A program made the translations under genes and the position numbers. From Chitinophaga vietnamensis (GTDB lineage Bacteria > Bacteroidota > Bacteroidia > Chitinophagales > Chitinophagaceae), in assembly GCF_902167635.1 (NCBI RefSeq), contig NZ_CABHMS010000004.1:248001-312000 (forward strand): a stretch of DNA of 64,000 nucleotides, read 5' to 3'. The notes under the pieces are model-generated. The model was not told where the DNA came from and did no database searches. It saw only the letters and a list, made by a program, of their open reading frames with translations. Below, piece after piece: positions 52,156 to 61,635 of this stretch (positions are counted from its first letter, which is position 1; each line of letters starts with the position of its first letter).

Positions 52156-52935
52156 ATGAAAATCGAAAAATTTCTTCCTTCACTTCCACTAAGGCCTTTT
52201 ATCAGGGAAATCATGATCATCGAAAGTGAGCTGGCTACAGACAGCAGCATCACGCCAGATACTTCGATCGTGATGGCTTTCCGTTTTATGGGCCATGTTG
52301 CAAAGAAGGAAGGAACGGAGAAAGCCATCATTCCTGCCAGCTCCATCACCGGTATCAGGAAATCTGTACGCACCCTTTTCTATGAAAAGGCAAGCGCCAA
52401 CCTGCTCGTGATGTTCAAAGAAGGCGGAATGGCCGCATTTTCCCGGACGCCCGCGCATGAACTGTTCGGTCTTCATGTTTCGACAGATAATATATTCCTT
52501 TCCAGTGAACAGGAGGAGATACTGGAAAGACTGGTAGCGGCGCCTGACAACCAGCGCAGGATTGCGATCATCGAAACCTTCCTGCTGAAAAAATTATTCG
52601 ATGGAAAAACAGGCCCTGATCCACGCATCGATCATGCTATACAGCTGATCAAACAGCAGCATGGCATCGTCAGGATCAAAGAGCTGGCGCCCGCGCTGCA
52701 TATCAGCCAGGACGCCTTCGAGAAAAGATTCAGGGCGCTGGTTGGCGCTACTCCCAAACAATATGCTTCCATCGTCCGCCTGAAAAACCTTATTAACAAC
52801 TACGCTTCCTATACTTCTCTCACTGATGCTTCTTATGAGGCCGGTTATTTCGACCAATCTCATTTCATAAAAGACTTCCGGGGATTTACTGGACAAACGC
52901 CCAAAGATTTCTTTAAGTCTCCACTGCTCATGTAA
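52156..52935 (+). CDS. AraC family transcriptional regulator
   Basis: This 259-residue protein has an N-terminal sensing domain of about 155 residues without known fold and a C-terminal AraC helix-turn-helix pair with DAFEKRFRALVGATPKQYAS and SYEAGYFDQSHFIKDFRGFT, the consensus for the second HTH. It is located between the sigma factor gene and the SnoaL-ABM fusion gene, with 63 bases upstream and 71 downstream. The start ATG at 52156 opens MKIEKFLPSLPLRPFIREIM, the standard start of this Bacteroidota subgroup. It may regulate the following gene. Confidence 0.9.
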   Translation: MKIEKFLPSLPLRPFIREIMIIESELATDSSITPDTSIVMAFRFMGHVAKKEGTEKAIIPASSITGIRKSVRTLFYEKASANLLVMFKEGGMAAFSRTPAHELFGLHVSTDNIFLSSEQEEILERLVAAPDNQRRIAIIETFLLKKLFDGKTGPDPRIDHAIQLIKQQHGIVRIKELAPALHISQDAFEKRFRALVGATPKQYASIVRLKNLINNYASYTSLTDASYEAGYFDQSHFIKDFRGFTGQTPKDFFKSPLLM

Positions 52936-53006
52936 GGCGACAAGATCAATGATTTTTTACAATTTCCCCGTCCGGGGCCGGGATAATTTTGTCAAAAAAT
53001 CAAACA

Positions 53007-53831
53007 ATGGGATCGATACGCACCCGTCTGGGCCTGGCCCTGCTGCTGCTTACAGGGGTATCCAATGCACAGACTATTCATTACAACAACAAAAACAAGG
53101 AGCTTACTATGTCTACTATTCAAAAAAACAAAGAAACAGTGAGAAGGCTGTTTGAAGAATCGCTGAACAAAAAGAAGATGGAATTATTGAATGACCTCAT
53201 ATCCGAGGAATTTTCCGGTCCGCAAGGATCGAAAGGCGTGGCTGGTTTTGCAGCGCCCATTACAGCGCTGATCCAGGCTTTCCCCGATGCCCAGTGGAAG
53301 ATCGAAGCGCTCCTGGGTGAAGGCGACCAGGTAGCGGCCAGGTGGAGCTGGAAAGGAACACAGCAGGGGCCCTTCAACAACATTCCGGCCAGCGGCCAGC
53401 TGATCAGCAGCGAAGGGATGGCCATCTTCCAGCTGCGTGAAGCCAGGATCATCTCTTCTCATACACTGACAGATCGTTACGGGTTTTTACAACAGCTGGA
53501 AAAAGCCCGCCCGGAGCGGATTTCATTGATCGATAAATTCACGGTTCCTCCCGCTGCCAAACAGGAGTTTTACGAAAGGATGAAGATCAACCGGGACCTT
53601 ATCAGCAAGTTGCCCGGGTTTATTGAAGATGCGGTTTATGAACATACCGCTGAAAATGGCGACCTGGTTTGTGTAACGGTAGCGCAGTGGCAAAACCAGG
53701 AAAGTATCAACAAGGCCAGGGAAGCGGTGCAGGCGACCTATCAGCGGGAAGGGTTCGATATGCCCGCCATGCTTAAACGGCTGCATATTGTGATGGACCG
53801 TGGTATCTATACCAGTGTGCAAAGCCGGTAG
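53007..53831 (+). CDS. Secreted SnoaL-like ester cyclase / antibiotic biosynthesis monooxygenase (ABM) fusion
   Basis: This 274-residue protein has a signal peptide (LGLALLLLTGVSNAQ, residues about 8-23) followed by a SnoaL-like polyketide-cyclase domain (about 35-165, with FPDAQWKIEALLGEGDQVAA and RWSWKGTQQGPFNNIPASG). An ABM-type ferredoxin-like domain follows at about 170-270, with KQEFYERMKINRDLISKLPG and LVCVTVAQWQNQESINKARE. The fusion is unusual in that both domains are normally separate small cytoplasmic proteins. An internal ATG at 53109 would give a cytoplasmic form without the signal peptide. The neighbouring AraC gene suggests inducible control. Reaction unknown. Confidence 0.8.
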   Translation: MGSIRTRLGLALLLLTGVSNAQTIHYNNKNKELTMSTIQKNKETVRRLFEESLNKKKMELLNDLISEEFSGPQGSKGVAGFAAPITALIQAFPDAQWKIEALLGEGDQVAARWSWKGTQQGPFNNIPASGQLISSEGMAIFQLREARIISSHTLTDRYGFLQQLEKARPERISLIDKFTVPPAAKQEFYERMKINRDLISKLPGFIEDAVYEHTAENGDLVCVTVAQWQNQESINKAREAVQATYQREGFDMPAMLKRLHIVMDRGIYTSVQSR

Positions 53832-53836
53832 TGGAT

Positions 53837-53958
53837 TTTCATGCAGAGGCGCAAAGCAGCAAAGCAGCAAAGGCGCGCTCCGCGCGTAAAAAATATTCTT
53901 TATACCTGCGGGCGAAGCCCACCTTTGCTGCTTTGCTGCTTTGCGCCTTTGCGTGAAA
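53837..53958. repeat. Long stem with two inner hairpins (palindrome E)
   Basis: Left arm 53837-53873 and right arm 53922-53958 pair over 37 bases, with two G-U pairs in the outer ten. Direct units CAAAG/CAGC are repeated. Inside are two small hairpins, CGCGC-TCC-GCGCG (53874-53886) and GGGC-GAA-GCCC (53910-53920). It ends the SnoaL-ABM gene and precedes the FecR gene. Confidence 0.85.
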
Positions 53959-54052
53959 CAAGTTGTTCATATTAATTTAACGTTGGACGGCGTAGGTGTA
54001 AACAAATGTTCGCGGTAAATATAGTTTCGGAAAACATCCTCAACTATTTTAC

Positions 54053-55021
54053 ATGCAGGACGAGAGAATACACCGGCTGATCGGCCGGTACCTCGCAGGC
54101 CACGCTACGCCTGCGGAACAACAGGAGCTCGACATTTGGTTCGCGCAGCTGCACACACCGCCAACGGCTACTGATGATACGCCCCGTGCGCTGCTGGGCG
54201 AAAAAATATACGGCGCCATACGGGAACGTATACACGAAAAGGAAGGCGCCCGTGTGATCCCGATGCGCGCTTCCCGCACCTTACGCTGGCGCCTGGCCGC
54301 CTCCGTGATATCCGCCGCCATTGTCACAGCGGGCGGATTGCTCTATCGCGCTAAAATGCCTGCACGCAAAGCGCCTGTCAAATACCTCGATCTCTATACC
54401 CGCGCCGGCCAGCTCTCTAAAGTAATACTCACCGATAGCTCCATCGTATGGCTCAATGCCGGCAGCCACCTGCGCTACCCGGAAACGTTCACCGGCAACA
54501 GAACAGTATACCTACAGGGAGAGGCCTGCTTCGATATCCACCAGGATCCGCAACATCCCTTCATCATCGAGAGTGAAGGCTATCATACACAAGTGCTGGG
54601 TACCACCTTCAGCATACGTTCCTATCCCGCGCCGGATGTTTATAAAGTAACCGTAGCCTCCGGAAAAGTGGCGGTATACAAGCCGGGCGACAGCGCCCGC
54701 GCCGTGCTGCTCACTGCCGGACAGGAAGTACGCATGCAACACGATGGCCCGCAGGAAGTGAGAAACGTACATGCCGATGCATTACTGTCATGGCGCAGCG
54801 GCAAACTCACCTTCGAAAAAGATCCCTTGCAGGAAGTGATCGTATCCCTGCAAAACCGCTACAACGTTACGTTTGAGATCACCCGCACTGCCCTCCGGCG
54901 CATGGAGGTGAGCGGCACCTTCGATCATAGCCAGTCGCTCAACGATATCCTGAAAATATTAAGCAAAGTATATGGCCTGCATTTCTCCAAAAATGCAAAT
55001 GGCATCATCCGTATTTCCTGA
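54053..55021 (+). CDS. FecR family anti-sigma factor
   Basis: This 322-residue protein has a cytoplasmic N-terminal part (MQDERIHRLIGRYLAGHATP), one membrane helix near 83-105 (LAASVISAAIVTAGGLLY) and a FecR domain with VILTDSSIVWLNAGSHLRY, GEACFDIHQDPQHPFII and VLGTTFSIRSYPAPDV. The end part, LQEVIVSLQNRYNVTFEITR, is the receptor-contact module. It precedes the TonB-dependent receptor at 55200. The sigma factor it should bind is most likely the one at 51508, since no other is adjacent. Confidence 0.92.
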   Translation: MQDERIHRLIGRYLAGHATPAEQQELDIWFAQLHTPPTATDDTPRALLGEKIYGAIRERIHEKEGARVIPMRASRTLRWRLAASVISAAIVTAGGLLYRAKMPARKAPVKYLDLYTRAGQLSKVILTDSSIVWLNAGSHLRYPETFTGNRTVYLQGEACFDIHQDPQHPFIIESEGYHTQVLGTTFSIRSYPAPDVYKVTVASGKVAVYKPGDSARAVLLTAGQEVRMQHDGPQEVRNVHADALLSWRSGKLTFEKDPLQEVIVSLQNRYNVTFEITRTALRRMEVSGTFDHSQSLNDILKILSKVYGLHFSKNANGIIRIS

Positions 55022-55069
55022 CCGAAAAAAAATATTTATGACTGAAAGATTTACGTAACCATCAGCCAA

Positions 55070-55102
55070 CAAAAAAACCGGATCACGCACGCGTACCCGG
55101 TT
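55070..55102 (-). terminator. Minus-strand intrinsic terminator in the leader of the receptor at 55200
   Basis: On the minus strand, AACCGG (55102-55097) pairs with CCGGTT (55081-55076), with an inner CGT/ACG stem, and a T7 run (55077-55071) follows. It faces away from the receptor gene and would end a transcript antisense to its leader. It is the same architecture as at 13141-13175. Confidence 0.65.
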
Positions 55103-55182
55103 CCTGTGCGATGCAGCTGATACCAGGCCTGAGAAACCGCATCACTGCACCGCTGTCATTAACTAACCCGAAGGATTAACTA
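55071..55182 (-). ncRNA. Predicted antisense RNA to the leader of the TonB receptor
   Basis: A minus-strand TACCTTGT box (55194-55187) is one base from TAnnTTTG. A terminator follows at 55102-55070, giving a transcript of about 110 bases just before the ATG at 55200. Size, position and direction match the antisense RNA predicted at 13141-13240, which makes both more believable. Confidence 0.4.
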
Positions 55183-55199
55183 ATTAACAAGGTAAAAGT

Positions 55200-58100
55200 A
55201 TGAATTTTTTCCTGGGGAAACCCTGTGCTTATTTAAAATGGGTTATGCGCATCTCCTTTTACGTAATGGCGTTTGCTCTAACGGCTACTAACCTGATGGC
55301 CAGCGTGGCAGGTAAGGGACAGTCGGTAAAACGGATACGGATGTCGGTAGATATCCACCATCAGCCGCTGCGGGCCGCCCTGGACGAGCTTTCCAACCGT
55401 TCAGGCATAAGGATCTATTTCAATGATGAAAAGGTAGACAAGGTACGTAATGTGAGCATCCATGCCGACGATGCCCCATTGATGGACATCCTCACCAGGT
55501 TGCTCCAGCCTGCCGCCATGGTGCCGCAGGTATATGATGATAACCGCATTACCATCGTGGCCGCTACTACGCTGCCGCCGCCTGTAAAAGGAACGGTGAT
55601 CGACAAAAACACCGGCACGCCATTACCCGGCGTAGGCGTACGCATCAAAGGCCAGAACACCGGCGCCATCACCGATGGCAACGGGCATTTCAGCATCAAC
55701 ATACCGGAAGAAGGCGCCACCCTCGTGATCACCTACATCGGCTACCAGCCGCAGGAGCTGAAAGTGGCCGCCGGCGCCACTTCCGTGCAGATCGCATTGA
55801 AGCCCTCCCGCACACTGCTCAACGAAGTACAGGTACAGGCACGCAGGCGTACCAACACCGAAGCCGCCGTACTGCTCGAACGTAAATCGTCGGCCATCGT
55901 GCAGGACGCCATCTCCGCCGCCAATATCGAAAAAACGGCCAGCATCACCACCACACAGGCATTGCAACGCGTATCCGGCGTAACCATCACCGATGATAAA
56001 TACGTAGCCATCCGCGGCCTCGGCGACCGCAGCGTGATCGGGCAGCTCAACGGCGTACGCCTCGCATCTTCCGATCCCGACCGCAGCGCCATCCCGCTGG
56101 ACCTCGTGCCCGCAGGCCTGCTGGACAATATCACCATCTACAAAACTTATACGCCCGATAAACCCGCTGATGCCGCCGCCGGTATCATCGAGCTGAAAAC
56201 AAGATCAGTACCCGATTCCGCTATTCTCAACATCACCGTACAAGCCGGCTTCAATACCAACATCGGCCTCGGCGGAAAAGTGAACAGCTTCTATAACAGC
56301 AATCCCGGTTTCCTCGGACAGAAAGTAAAACAAGCCGGCCTGCCCGATGATTTCACCGCCCTCGGAACGCAATACCCCGGCGGATTTGCGCAGGTGCAGA
56401 ACATGATCGCCAACAGCGGCAATGATCCGTCTATCCGCAAAGAAGTAGACCGCATCAACGGTATCATGCACCGCTTTGATCCCGTGCTTACCACCCACTA
56501 TGCCCCGGCAAAAATGAACCAGATCTATTCCGTGACCTATGGCAACAGCTTCAACGTGTTCCACAAACACAAGCTGGGCCTGATCGCGGGCGTGAACTAC
56601 TATCAGCGCGCTACTGATATTCACGGCGGCGATCTCACGCAGTGGAGCATCTACCAGGGTGTGCTCACCGGTAACAGCCAGGTGAACAGCACGCGCATCA
56701 TTCCGAACTATATCACACCTAACAATATCAATCTCGGAAAATATATTTCTTATAAAGAGAATACGGGAACATCCACACTCAACTATGGTTTTCTCGGCGG
56801 GCTTACCTACCGCTTCAATGCGCGTAATGAAATCAGTGTGCAGTATATGGGCAGCAGGGGGGCGGAGGTACAGGCCAGCAACCTGTATGGCGCCTATGAA
56901 TACACCGGCCTCACAGGCCCCGTATCCAACATCGTGTATTCGTTGAAGAGAAGCTACCGTACACTGAATACTTTCAACCTGCAAGGTGAGCACAAGCTCA
57001 CGGGCGGCCAGTATTCGCCACGACTGAGCTACAACATCGCCACCTCTAACTCCAGCCAGGAAGATCCGGATTATCGCTTTGTGAACCTGGCCGTGTATCG
57101 CCCGAATGGCGGCGGCGCTGTGCCAACAAATGGCAGCCTGCCCGGCGGTGATGGCGGCGTATCGGGCACGCCGGTGTATTATTCACTGGTGTCAGGATAT
57201 GTGAATGGTTACGGCCCCTATGGCATCATACAGGCCGATCCCAACGGACGCCGCTATCGTACGCTCAGCGAAACCAACTACAACTACAAAGCAGATCTCA
57301 CCCTGCCTTTCCGCCTGCTGGGCCAGCGCCAGGAATTTAAAGGCGGTGTGAACTACCTGCACCGTGATCGTACTTTTAATGAGAATGTATTGTCGCTGCC
57401 CGGCTCTAACTTCTCTTCCACCGGCAACCAGGCATTGTATACCGTACATGGTAACCTCGATCATCTCGTAGGTTATGACCAGATCGGCATACGCCAACCA
57501 ACCGGCGCCACCGGCGAAGGACAGCCCGCTGTTGGCGGATTTTTGTACAACGCACAGAAATCGCCTAACAATTACAAAGGCTTTTATGAAACGCGCGCAT
57601 TCTATGGTATGCTCGACCTGAAGTTGCGTGAGAACCTGCGCCTCACAGGTGGCGCGCGTTTCGAGCTCACCAACATACAGGCTGCCGTAGATACTGCCGG
57701 CGTATTCCTCGATCCTTCACTCACCGCGCCTAACAAAGACGGACAAACAGTGAAGCTGATATTAACAGAACCTAACTCCGTTTATAAAACAGACTACAAG
57801 CCCTATTATTCCCTGAACCTGACCTATACCCTTAAGCAGGATATGAACTTCCGCCTGGGCTACAGCACTACGCTGGCAAGGCCGGAGCTGCGCGAGATCA
57901 CCAACGTGTTTGAATTTGATCCCTTCCAGTTTGCGCTGGTGGTGGGTAATCCGAAATTGAAAAATCAGTCTACCACCAACTACGATTTCCGTTGGGAATG
58001 GTTCACTGCACCGGGCGAGGTGCTGGCGGCATCTGCTTTTTATAAACAGATAGATAACCAGCTCACCAAAGTGTATACACAAAACTCTACCGGTTTGAGC

Positions 58101-58685
58101 GCACGTTTTCCCGAGTTCCCAGCGATCCATTTCGAGAACGATCCTAACAAAGGCCATGTATACGGAGTAGAACTGGAAGTGGTGAAGAACCTGGGCAGAT
58201 GGTGGCATCCGCTGGATCATTTTTTCCTGGGGGCCAACCTCCTGCTGGCGCAGAGTGAAATTAAAAAGACACCTGAACGGCTAAACGATTCCCGCATTGT
58301 AGACAGGCGTTCTCCTTCCAACAGCCCGTTGTTTGAGCAGGCGCCTTATGCTATCAACGTATATCTCAACTACAGCAACCCGCGTTCACGCACGGATCTC
58401 ACCCTTACTTTCAATGAAGTGGGCGAGCGCCTGATACAGGTGAACCTCACCGGTGAACCTGACCTCTACAGCAGGCCGGCGCCTGTGCTGGACTTTGTGT
58501 TCAGTCAATATCTCACCAGGAGACTTCAATTAAAAGGATATGCCAAAAACATACTGGACCCGGCCTGGCGCGAAGTATATGCCAACCCCGGCACCGGCGG
58601 AAAATATTATGGCAATACGTATATCCGTCGCAGTTACCACAGAGGCAGCGAGTTGATGCTCGGCCTCAGCTATAATATTTTTTAA
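55200..58685 (+). CDS. STN-domain TonB-dependent outer membrane receptor
   Basis: This 1161-residue receptor has a signal segment (MRISFYVMAFALTATNLMAS in part), an STN domain (ALDELSNRSGIRIYFNDEKV), a carboxypeptidase-like domain (KGTVIDKNTGTPLPGVGVR), a plug with EAAVLLERKSSAIVQDAISA and IRGLGDRSVIGQLNGVR, then a barrel ending MLGLSYNIF. The plug is unlike the SusC type (no EVVVVGYG motif), so it belongs to another TonB-receptor group and there is no SusD next to it. The STN domain implies signalling to the FecR protein encoded upstream. The genes that follow code lipoproteins and FAS1 proteins instead of glycosidases, so the substrate is unlikely to be a plain polysaccharide. Confidence 0.9.
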   Translation: MNFFLGKPCAYLKWVMRISFYVMAFALTATNLMASVAGKGQSVKRIRMSVDIHHQPLRAALDELSNRSGIRIYFNDEKVDKVRNVSIHADDAPLMDILTRLLQPAAMVPQVYDDNRITIVAATTLPPPVKGTVIDKNTGTPLPGVGVRIKGQNTGAITDGNGHFSINIPEEGATLVITYIGYQPQELKVAAGATSVQIALKPSRTLLNEVQVQARRRTNTEAAVLLERKSSAIVQDAISAANIEKTASITTTQALQRVSGVTITDDKYVAIRGLGDRSVIGQLNGVRLASSDPDRSAIPLDLVPAGLLDNITIYKTYTPDKPADAAAGIIELKTRSVPDSAILNITVQAGFNTNIGLGGKVNSFYNSNPGFLGQKVKQAGLPDDFTALGTQYPGGFAQVQNMIANSGNDPSIRKEVDRINGIMHRFDPVLTTHYAPAKMNQIYSVTYGNSFNVFHKHKLGLIAGVNYYQRATDIHGGDLTQWSIYQGVLTGNSQVNSTRIIPNYITPNNINLGKYISYKENTGTSTLNYGFLGGLTYRFNARNEISVQYMGSRGAEVQASNLYGAYEYTGLTGPVSNIVYSLKRSYRTLNTFNLQGEHKLTGGQYSPRLSYNIATSNSSQEDPDYRFVNLAVYRPNGGGAVPTNGSLPGGDGGVSGTPVYYSLVSGYVNGYGPYGIIQADPNGRRYRTLSETNYNYKADLTLPFRLLGQRQEFKGGVNYLHRDRTFNENVLSLPGSNFSSTGNQALYTVHGNLDHLVGYDQIGIRQPTGATGEGQPAVGGFLYNAQKSPNNYKGFYETRAFYGMLDLKLRENLRLTGGARFELTNIQAAVDTAGVFLDPSLTAPNKDGQTVKLILTEPNSVYKTDYKPYYSLNLTYTLKQDMNFRLGYSTTLARPELREITNVFEFDPFQFALVVGNPKLKNQSTTNYDFRWEWFTAPGEVLAASAFYKQIDNQLTKVYTQNSTGLSARFPEFPAIHFENDPNKGHVYGVELEVVKNLGRWWHPLDHFFLGANLLLAQSEIKKTPERLNDSRIVDRRSPSNSPLFEQAPYAINVYLNYSNPRSRTDLTLTFNEVGERLIQVNLTGEPDLYSRPAPVLDFVFSQYLTRRLQLKGYAKNILDPAWREVYANPGTGGKYYGNTYIRRSYHRGSELMLGLSYNIF

Positions 58686-58706
58686 CAGGAAGACCGAAAA
58701 TAAATC

Positions 58707-60446
58707 ATGATGCAAGCTGTAAAATATTTTCTGGCAATGCTGCTGTTCACCGGGTTGTGGGCCTGCACCAAAAGCAAGTCCGACTTCGTGTACCAGGAGC
58801 AGCCTTTGCCGCCGCTTTCCGCTTCCACCGTGCGTTTGATTAATGTGGGCCGCAAAGCAACAGAACTCCTGATCAACGATACGCCTTTGACCAGCCTTAC
58901 GCCGCCGAATATTGAAGGAAACTACCTCAGTGATCAGACAAAGCCTACGATCTATTTTCCTACCGGAAGAATAGGCACTACCTTCGCCATCCCGCAACGC
59001 TTTATCCGTGGCGATGGTACGGCGCGTATCACCATTGGTTATATGATGTACGGTACGCCGGGACTGGTAGCGCCCAAGAACATCGACATCAAGGAGAATG
59101 TGAATGAACCAGCAGATTATTACAACGTATTGTACGGGCCTCATCCCGGTTCCGATATCCTGGTGAACGACAGTACGTTCCGTGTGCCGCGTTCCATCTC
59201 TCCTCCCGCCAATCCCGAACATTTCAGGATACGTGTGCTGAACCTCAGCAACCCGGGCGACAGGGCCTCGCTGCAAGGCAATATGAGCCTGTCTTTCGCC
59301 GATGGCACGCTCGTGAGCAATACTACCAGCCACGTTGCACCGGGCAATTATTCTGATTACATAGAACTGCCTTATGGCACTTATCAGTTCAAGATAAAGA
59401 CAGATGATGGCAGGATCGTGCCTGGCGTGCCGCTTAATTCCGGCGAGATGCTGGGTAATGTGAACCCGCTCACCGGCACGATGGTAACAGGAGACAACCA
59501 GCCGAAGGATATCTGGCTCTCTTATGCAGCCTCACAAACCTTTCAACCCGGCGGCGTATATACGGTGCTGGTCAGCTCCAATACCGCTTTCAAGTATCTC
59601 ACGCCCGGTAATACCAGCGCTACCGACCTTACGCTCAACAGCTTCCGGGTGATTGCGGATGTGAAAGAGTCGTTGAACATCACCTATGGCCGCGTACAGG
59701 CCGTAAATGCGATCGCCGGCGCTAACATCTCCGTAACAGCCGATGGCCTGCCCTTGCAGGAGAACGTGATCGGCTATACGAATGCATCGGCTTATAAAAC
59801 GCTGGTGAGCGGCCCGCATGTGATCACCGCGAAAGATGCCAGCGGCAACAAGATCGCGGAAGCTACGCTCAACATCAATGGCAGCGATAACTATAGCGCC
59901 TGGCTCTTCAACGATGCTAATGGCAAGCCTGTGATGAAACTGGTGAACAATAACCTGAGCGGCAGTTTCTATCTGCCCACCGCTGGCAGCAACAAGGGCG
60001 ACGACGGCGCTAACAGCCAGTATAAAGTAACCATGCCTTACTGGGTGCGCTTCCTCAACCTCAGCACTGATGTGCCGGAGATCACTTTCACCGAAGCCAA
60101 TGGTCAGCTGCTCACCGGCTACCTCACATTTATCGCTACCGGCAGCCAGCATCTCAGTCAGGGCCAGGTGGTGACCGATCAGCCTTATGTGCAGTTCAGC
60201 CCGCTCATAGGCATCAACCGCCTGAATGTATATGCTTCCAAACCGGGCGTGTTGCCGGGCGACTGGATCACCACTATACCAGCATTGAAAGGCAGCGATT
60301 TTATCGCGCGGCCTGATTTGTACGCTGGTGGCCAATTGCCGCTGTTTGAAACAGGTATCTACACCGTTGCGCTTACCGGTACCTTACATCCGAAGCAAGC
60401 AACAGACGTACCTGCAAAAATGATCATCGTAAAGCATAACCAATAA
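58707..60446 (+). CDS. DUF4397-domain lipoprotein
   Basis: This 579-residue lipoprotein has lipobox GLWACTKSKSDF near residue 20. Repeated beta-rich modules with VRLINVGRKATELLINDTPL and FRVIADVKESLNITYGRVQA, and further FKYLTPGNTSATDLTLNSFR, resemble DUF4397 domains, which have an Ig-like fold of unknown function. It follows the receptor gene by 21 bases, and its stop codon overlaps the next start (TAATG). Its size and repeats suggest a surface or periplasmic structural protein. Function of the family is not known. Confidence 0.7.
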   Translation: MMQAVKYFLAMLLFTGLWACTKSKSDFVYQEQPLPPLSASTVRLINVGRKATELLINDTPLTSLTPPNIEGNYLSDQTKPTIYFPTGRIGTTFAIPQRFIRGDGTARITIGYMMYGTPGLVAPKNIDIKENVNEPADYYNVLYGPHPGSDILVNDSTFRVPRSISPPANPEHFRIRVLNLSNPGDRASLQGNMSLSFADGTLVSNTTSHVAPGNYSDYIELPYGTYQFKIKTDDGRIVPGVPLNSGEMLGNVNPLTGTMVTGDNQPKDIWLSYAASQTFQPGGVYTVLVSSNTAFKYLTPGNTSATDLTLNSFRVIADVKESLNITYGRVQAVNAIAGANISVTADGLPLQENVIGYTNASAYKTLVSGPHVITAKDASGNKIAEATLNINGSDNYSAWLFNDANGKPVMKLVNNNLSGSFYLPTAGSNKGDDGANSQYKVTMPYWVRFLNLSTDVPEITFTEANGQLLTGYLTFIATGSQHLSQGQVVTDQPYVQFSPLIGINRLNVYASKPGVLPGDWITTIPALKGSDFIARPDLYAGGQLPLFETGIYTVALTGTLHPKQATDVPAKMIIVKHNQ

Positions 60447-61624
60447 TGAGCGCCATGAAATTGATATATCTGAAACGCATACACGCAGTGGGGATGCTGA
60501 TACTGGCAGGCTGCCTGCTGATGGCCAGCTGCCGTAAAACGGATTTTCCGGATGTTAGTAATCCTGCCTATCTGCGGGTATTCAACTGTTTAACTTATAA
60601 CGCTACCATCGCCAGCAAGGATGCGCCGCCACCTTTCCTGGCCATGCTGATAGATCCGAAGCTGGACGCGGCCGGCGTACCCGTGGATGCCGCCATCACC
60701 TTCGATTTCCTCGATACCCGCGGCCCGCTCGCCAGGCCTTATCCTGATGCCGGCAACACTACGCTCTGGCAGAAAGAATTTCCGGGAACGGCTAAAATAC
60801 CAGTAGGCCCTATTGTGAATGGATTTGACCTCTCCGGCTATGGCATGGTATCTGGCGGCAAACATCGCTTTATGTTCGTAGCCAGGCCGCAAAGCAATGA
60901 CCCTTTCTATTCGCTCAATGCCGACCTGCGCAAACGGGTGATGATCGATACCACCGTGGACCTTACCTCAGGAGAGATATATACGATGAATGTGCTGGAA
61001 AAGTCCGTCTACACCCGTGTTCCCGGCATCTACCTGCGCAATGAGCAGTTCACCAAGATACCTTTCTCCGATTCGATGGTGTATGTGAACTTCTACAACC
61101 TCAGCTCGGAAGGCTATTCGCAAACATATTTCTACAATAGCAACGGACCATTTAACCACAACATAAAGGACACGATGAACGTGTTCTACACGCTGTATGG
61201 GGCGCAGTCGAATCCGATCAAAGGCTTTTCCAACGTGTACATGACCACCCTGATGAGGTCGCAGGATACGAAAGTGAGCCCCTACAGCAGCTTTCCGCTG
61301 TTCCCCGATACAACGGCCAGTCACATTTTTGCCGGTAATGCCGGGCAGATGTTCAACTTCCTGGTGCCAGGCACTCCGCCGGATTATCAGTACGGCGCCA
61401 ATAATGAGTCAGGCGGCATCTACACCTCGCTTTCAATCGGCCCCAATGCGCCGGTAGCGGTGTACAACTTCGTAGGAGACGTGCGTACCGGTATGGTGAT
61501 CTCTGTACACTCCGGCATCTACAACCCGCGCTCCTTTGCTACTGTCAACACCGTGGAATTTGTGAATGGCAACATGTACGTGACTACGTTGCAACGCCGC
61601 TATGATCCGCCGGTTTATCAATAA
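60446..61624 (+). CDS. Hypothetical lipoprotein in FAS1 cluster
   Basis: This 392-residue lipoprotein has a signal with Cys near residue 28 (LAGCLLMASCRKTDFPD). The body shows RVFNCLTYNATIASKDAP near its start and several beta-rich stretches (AITFDFLDTRGPLARPYP, KHRFMFVARPQSNDPFYSLN). It might be a distant relative of the DUF4397 protein encoded before it. I could not assign a family. The start overlaps the preceding stop by one base (TAATG), so both are translated together. Confidence 0.65.
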   Translation: MSAMKLIYLKRIHAVGMLILAGCLLMASCRKTDFPDVSNPAYLRVFNCLTYNATIASKDAPPPFLAMLIDPKLDAAGVPVDAAITFDFLDTRGPLARPYPDAGNTTLWQKEFPGTAKIPVGPIVNGFDLSGYGMVSGGKHRFMFVARPQSNDPFYSLNADLRKRVMIDTTVDLTSGEIYTMNVLEKSVYTRVPGIYLRNEQFTKIPFSDSMVYVNFYNLSSEGYSQTYFYNSNGPFNHNIKDTMNVFYTLYGAQSNPIKGFSNVYMTTLMRSQDTKVSPYSSFPLFPDTTASHIFAGNAGQMFNFLVPGTPPDYQYGANNESGGIYTSLSIGPNAPVAVYNFVGDVRTGMVISVHSGIYNPRSFATVNTVEFVNGNMYVTTLQRRYDPPVYQ

Positions 61625-61635
61625 AAAATGTCAAG

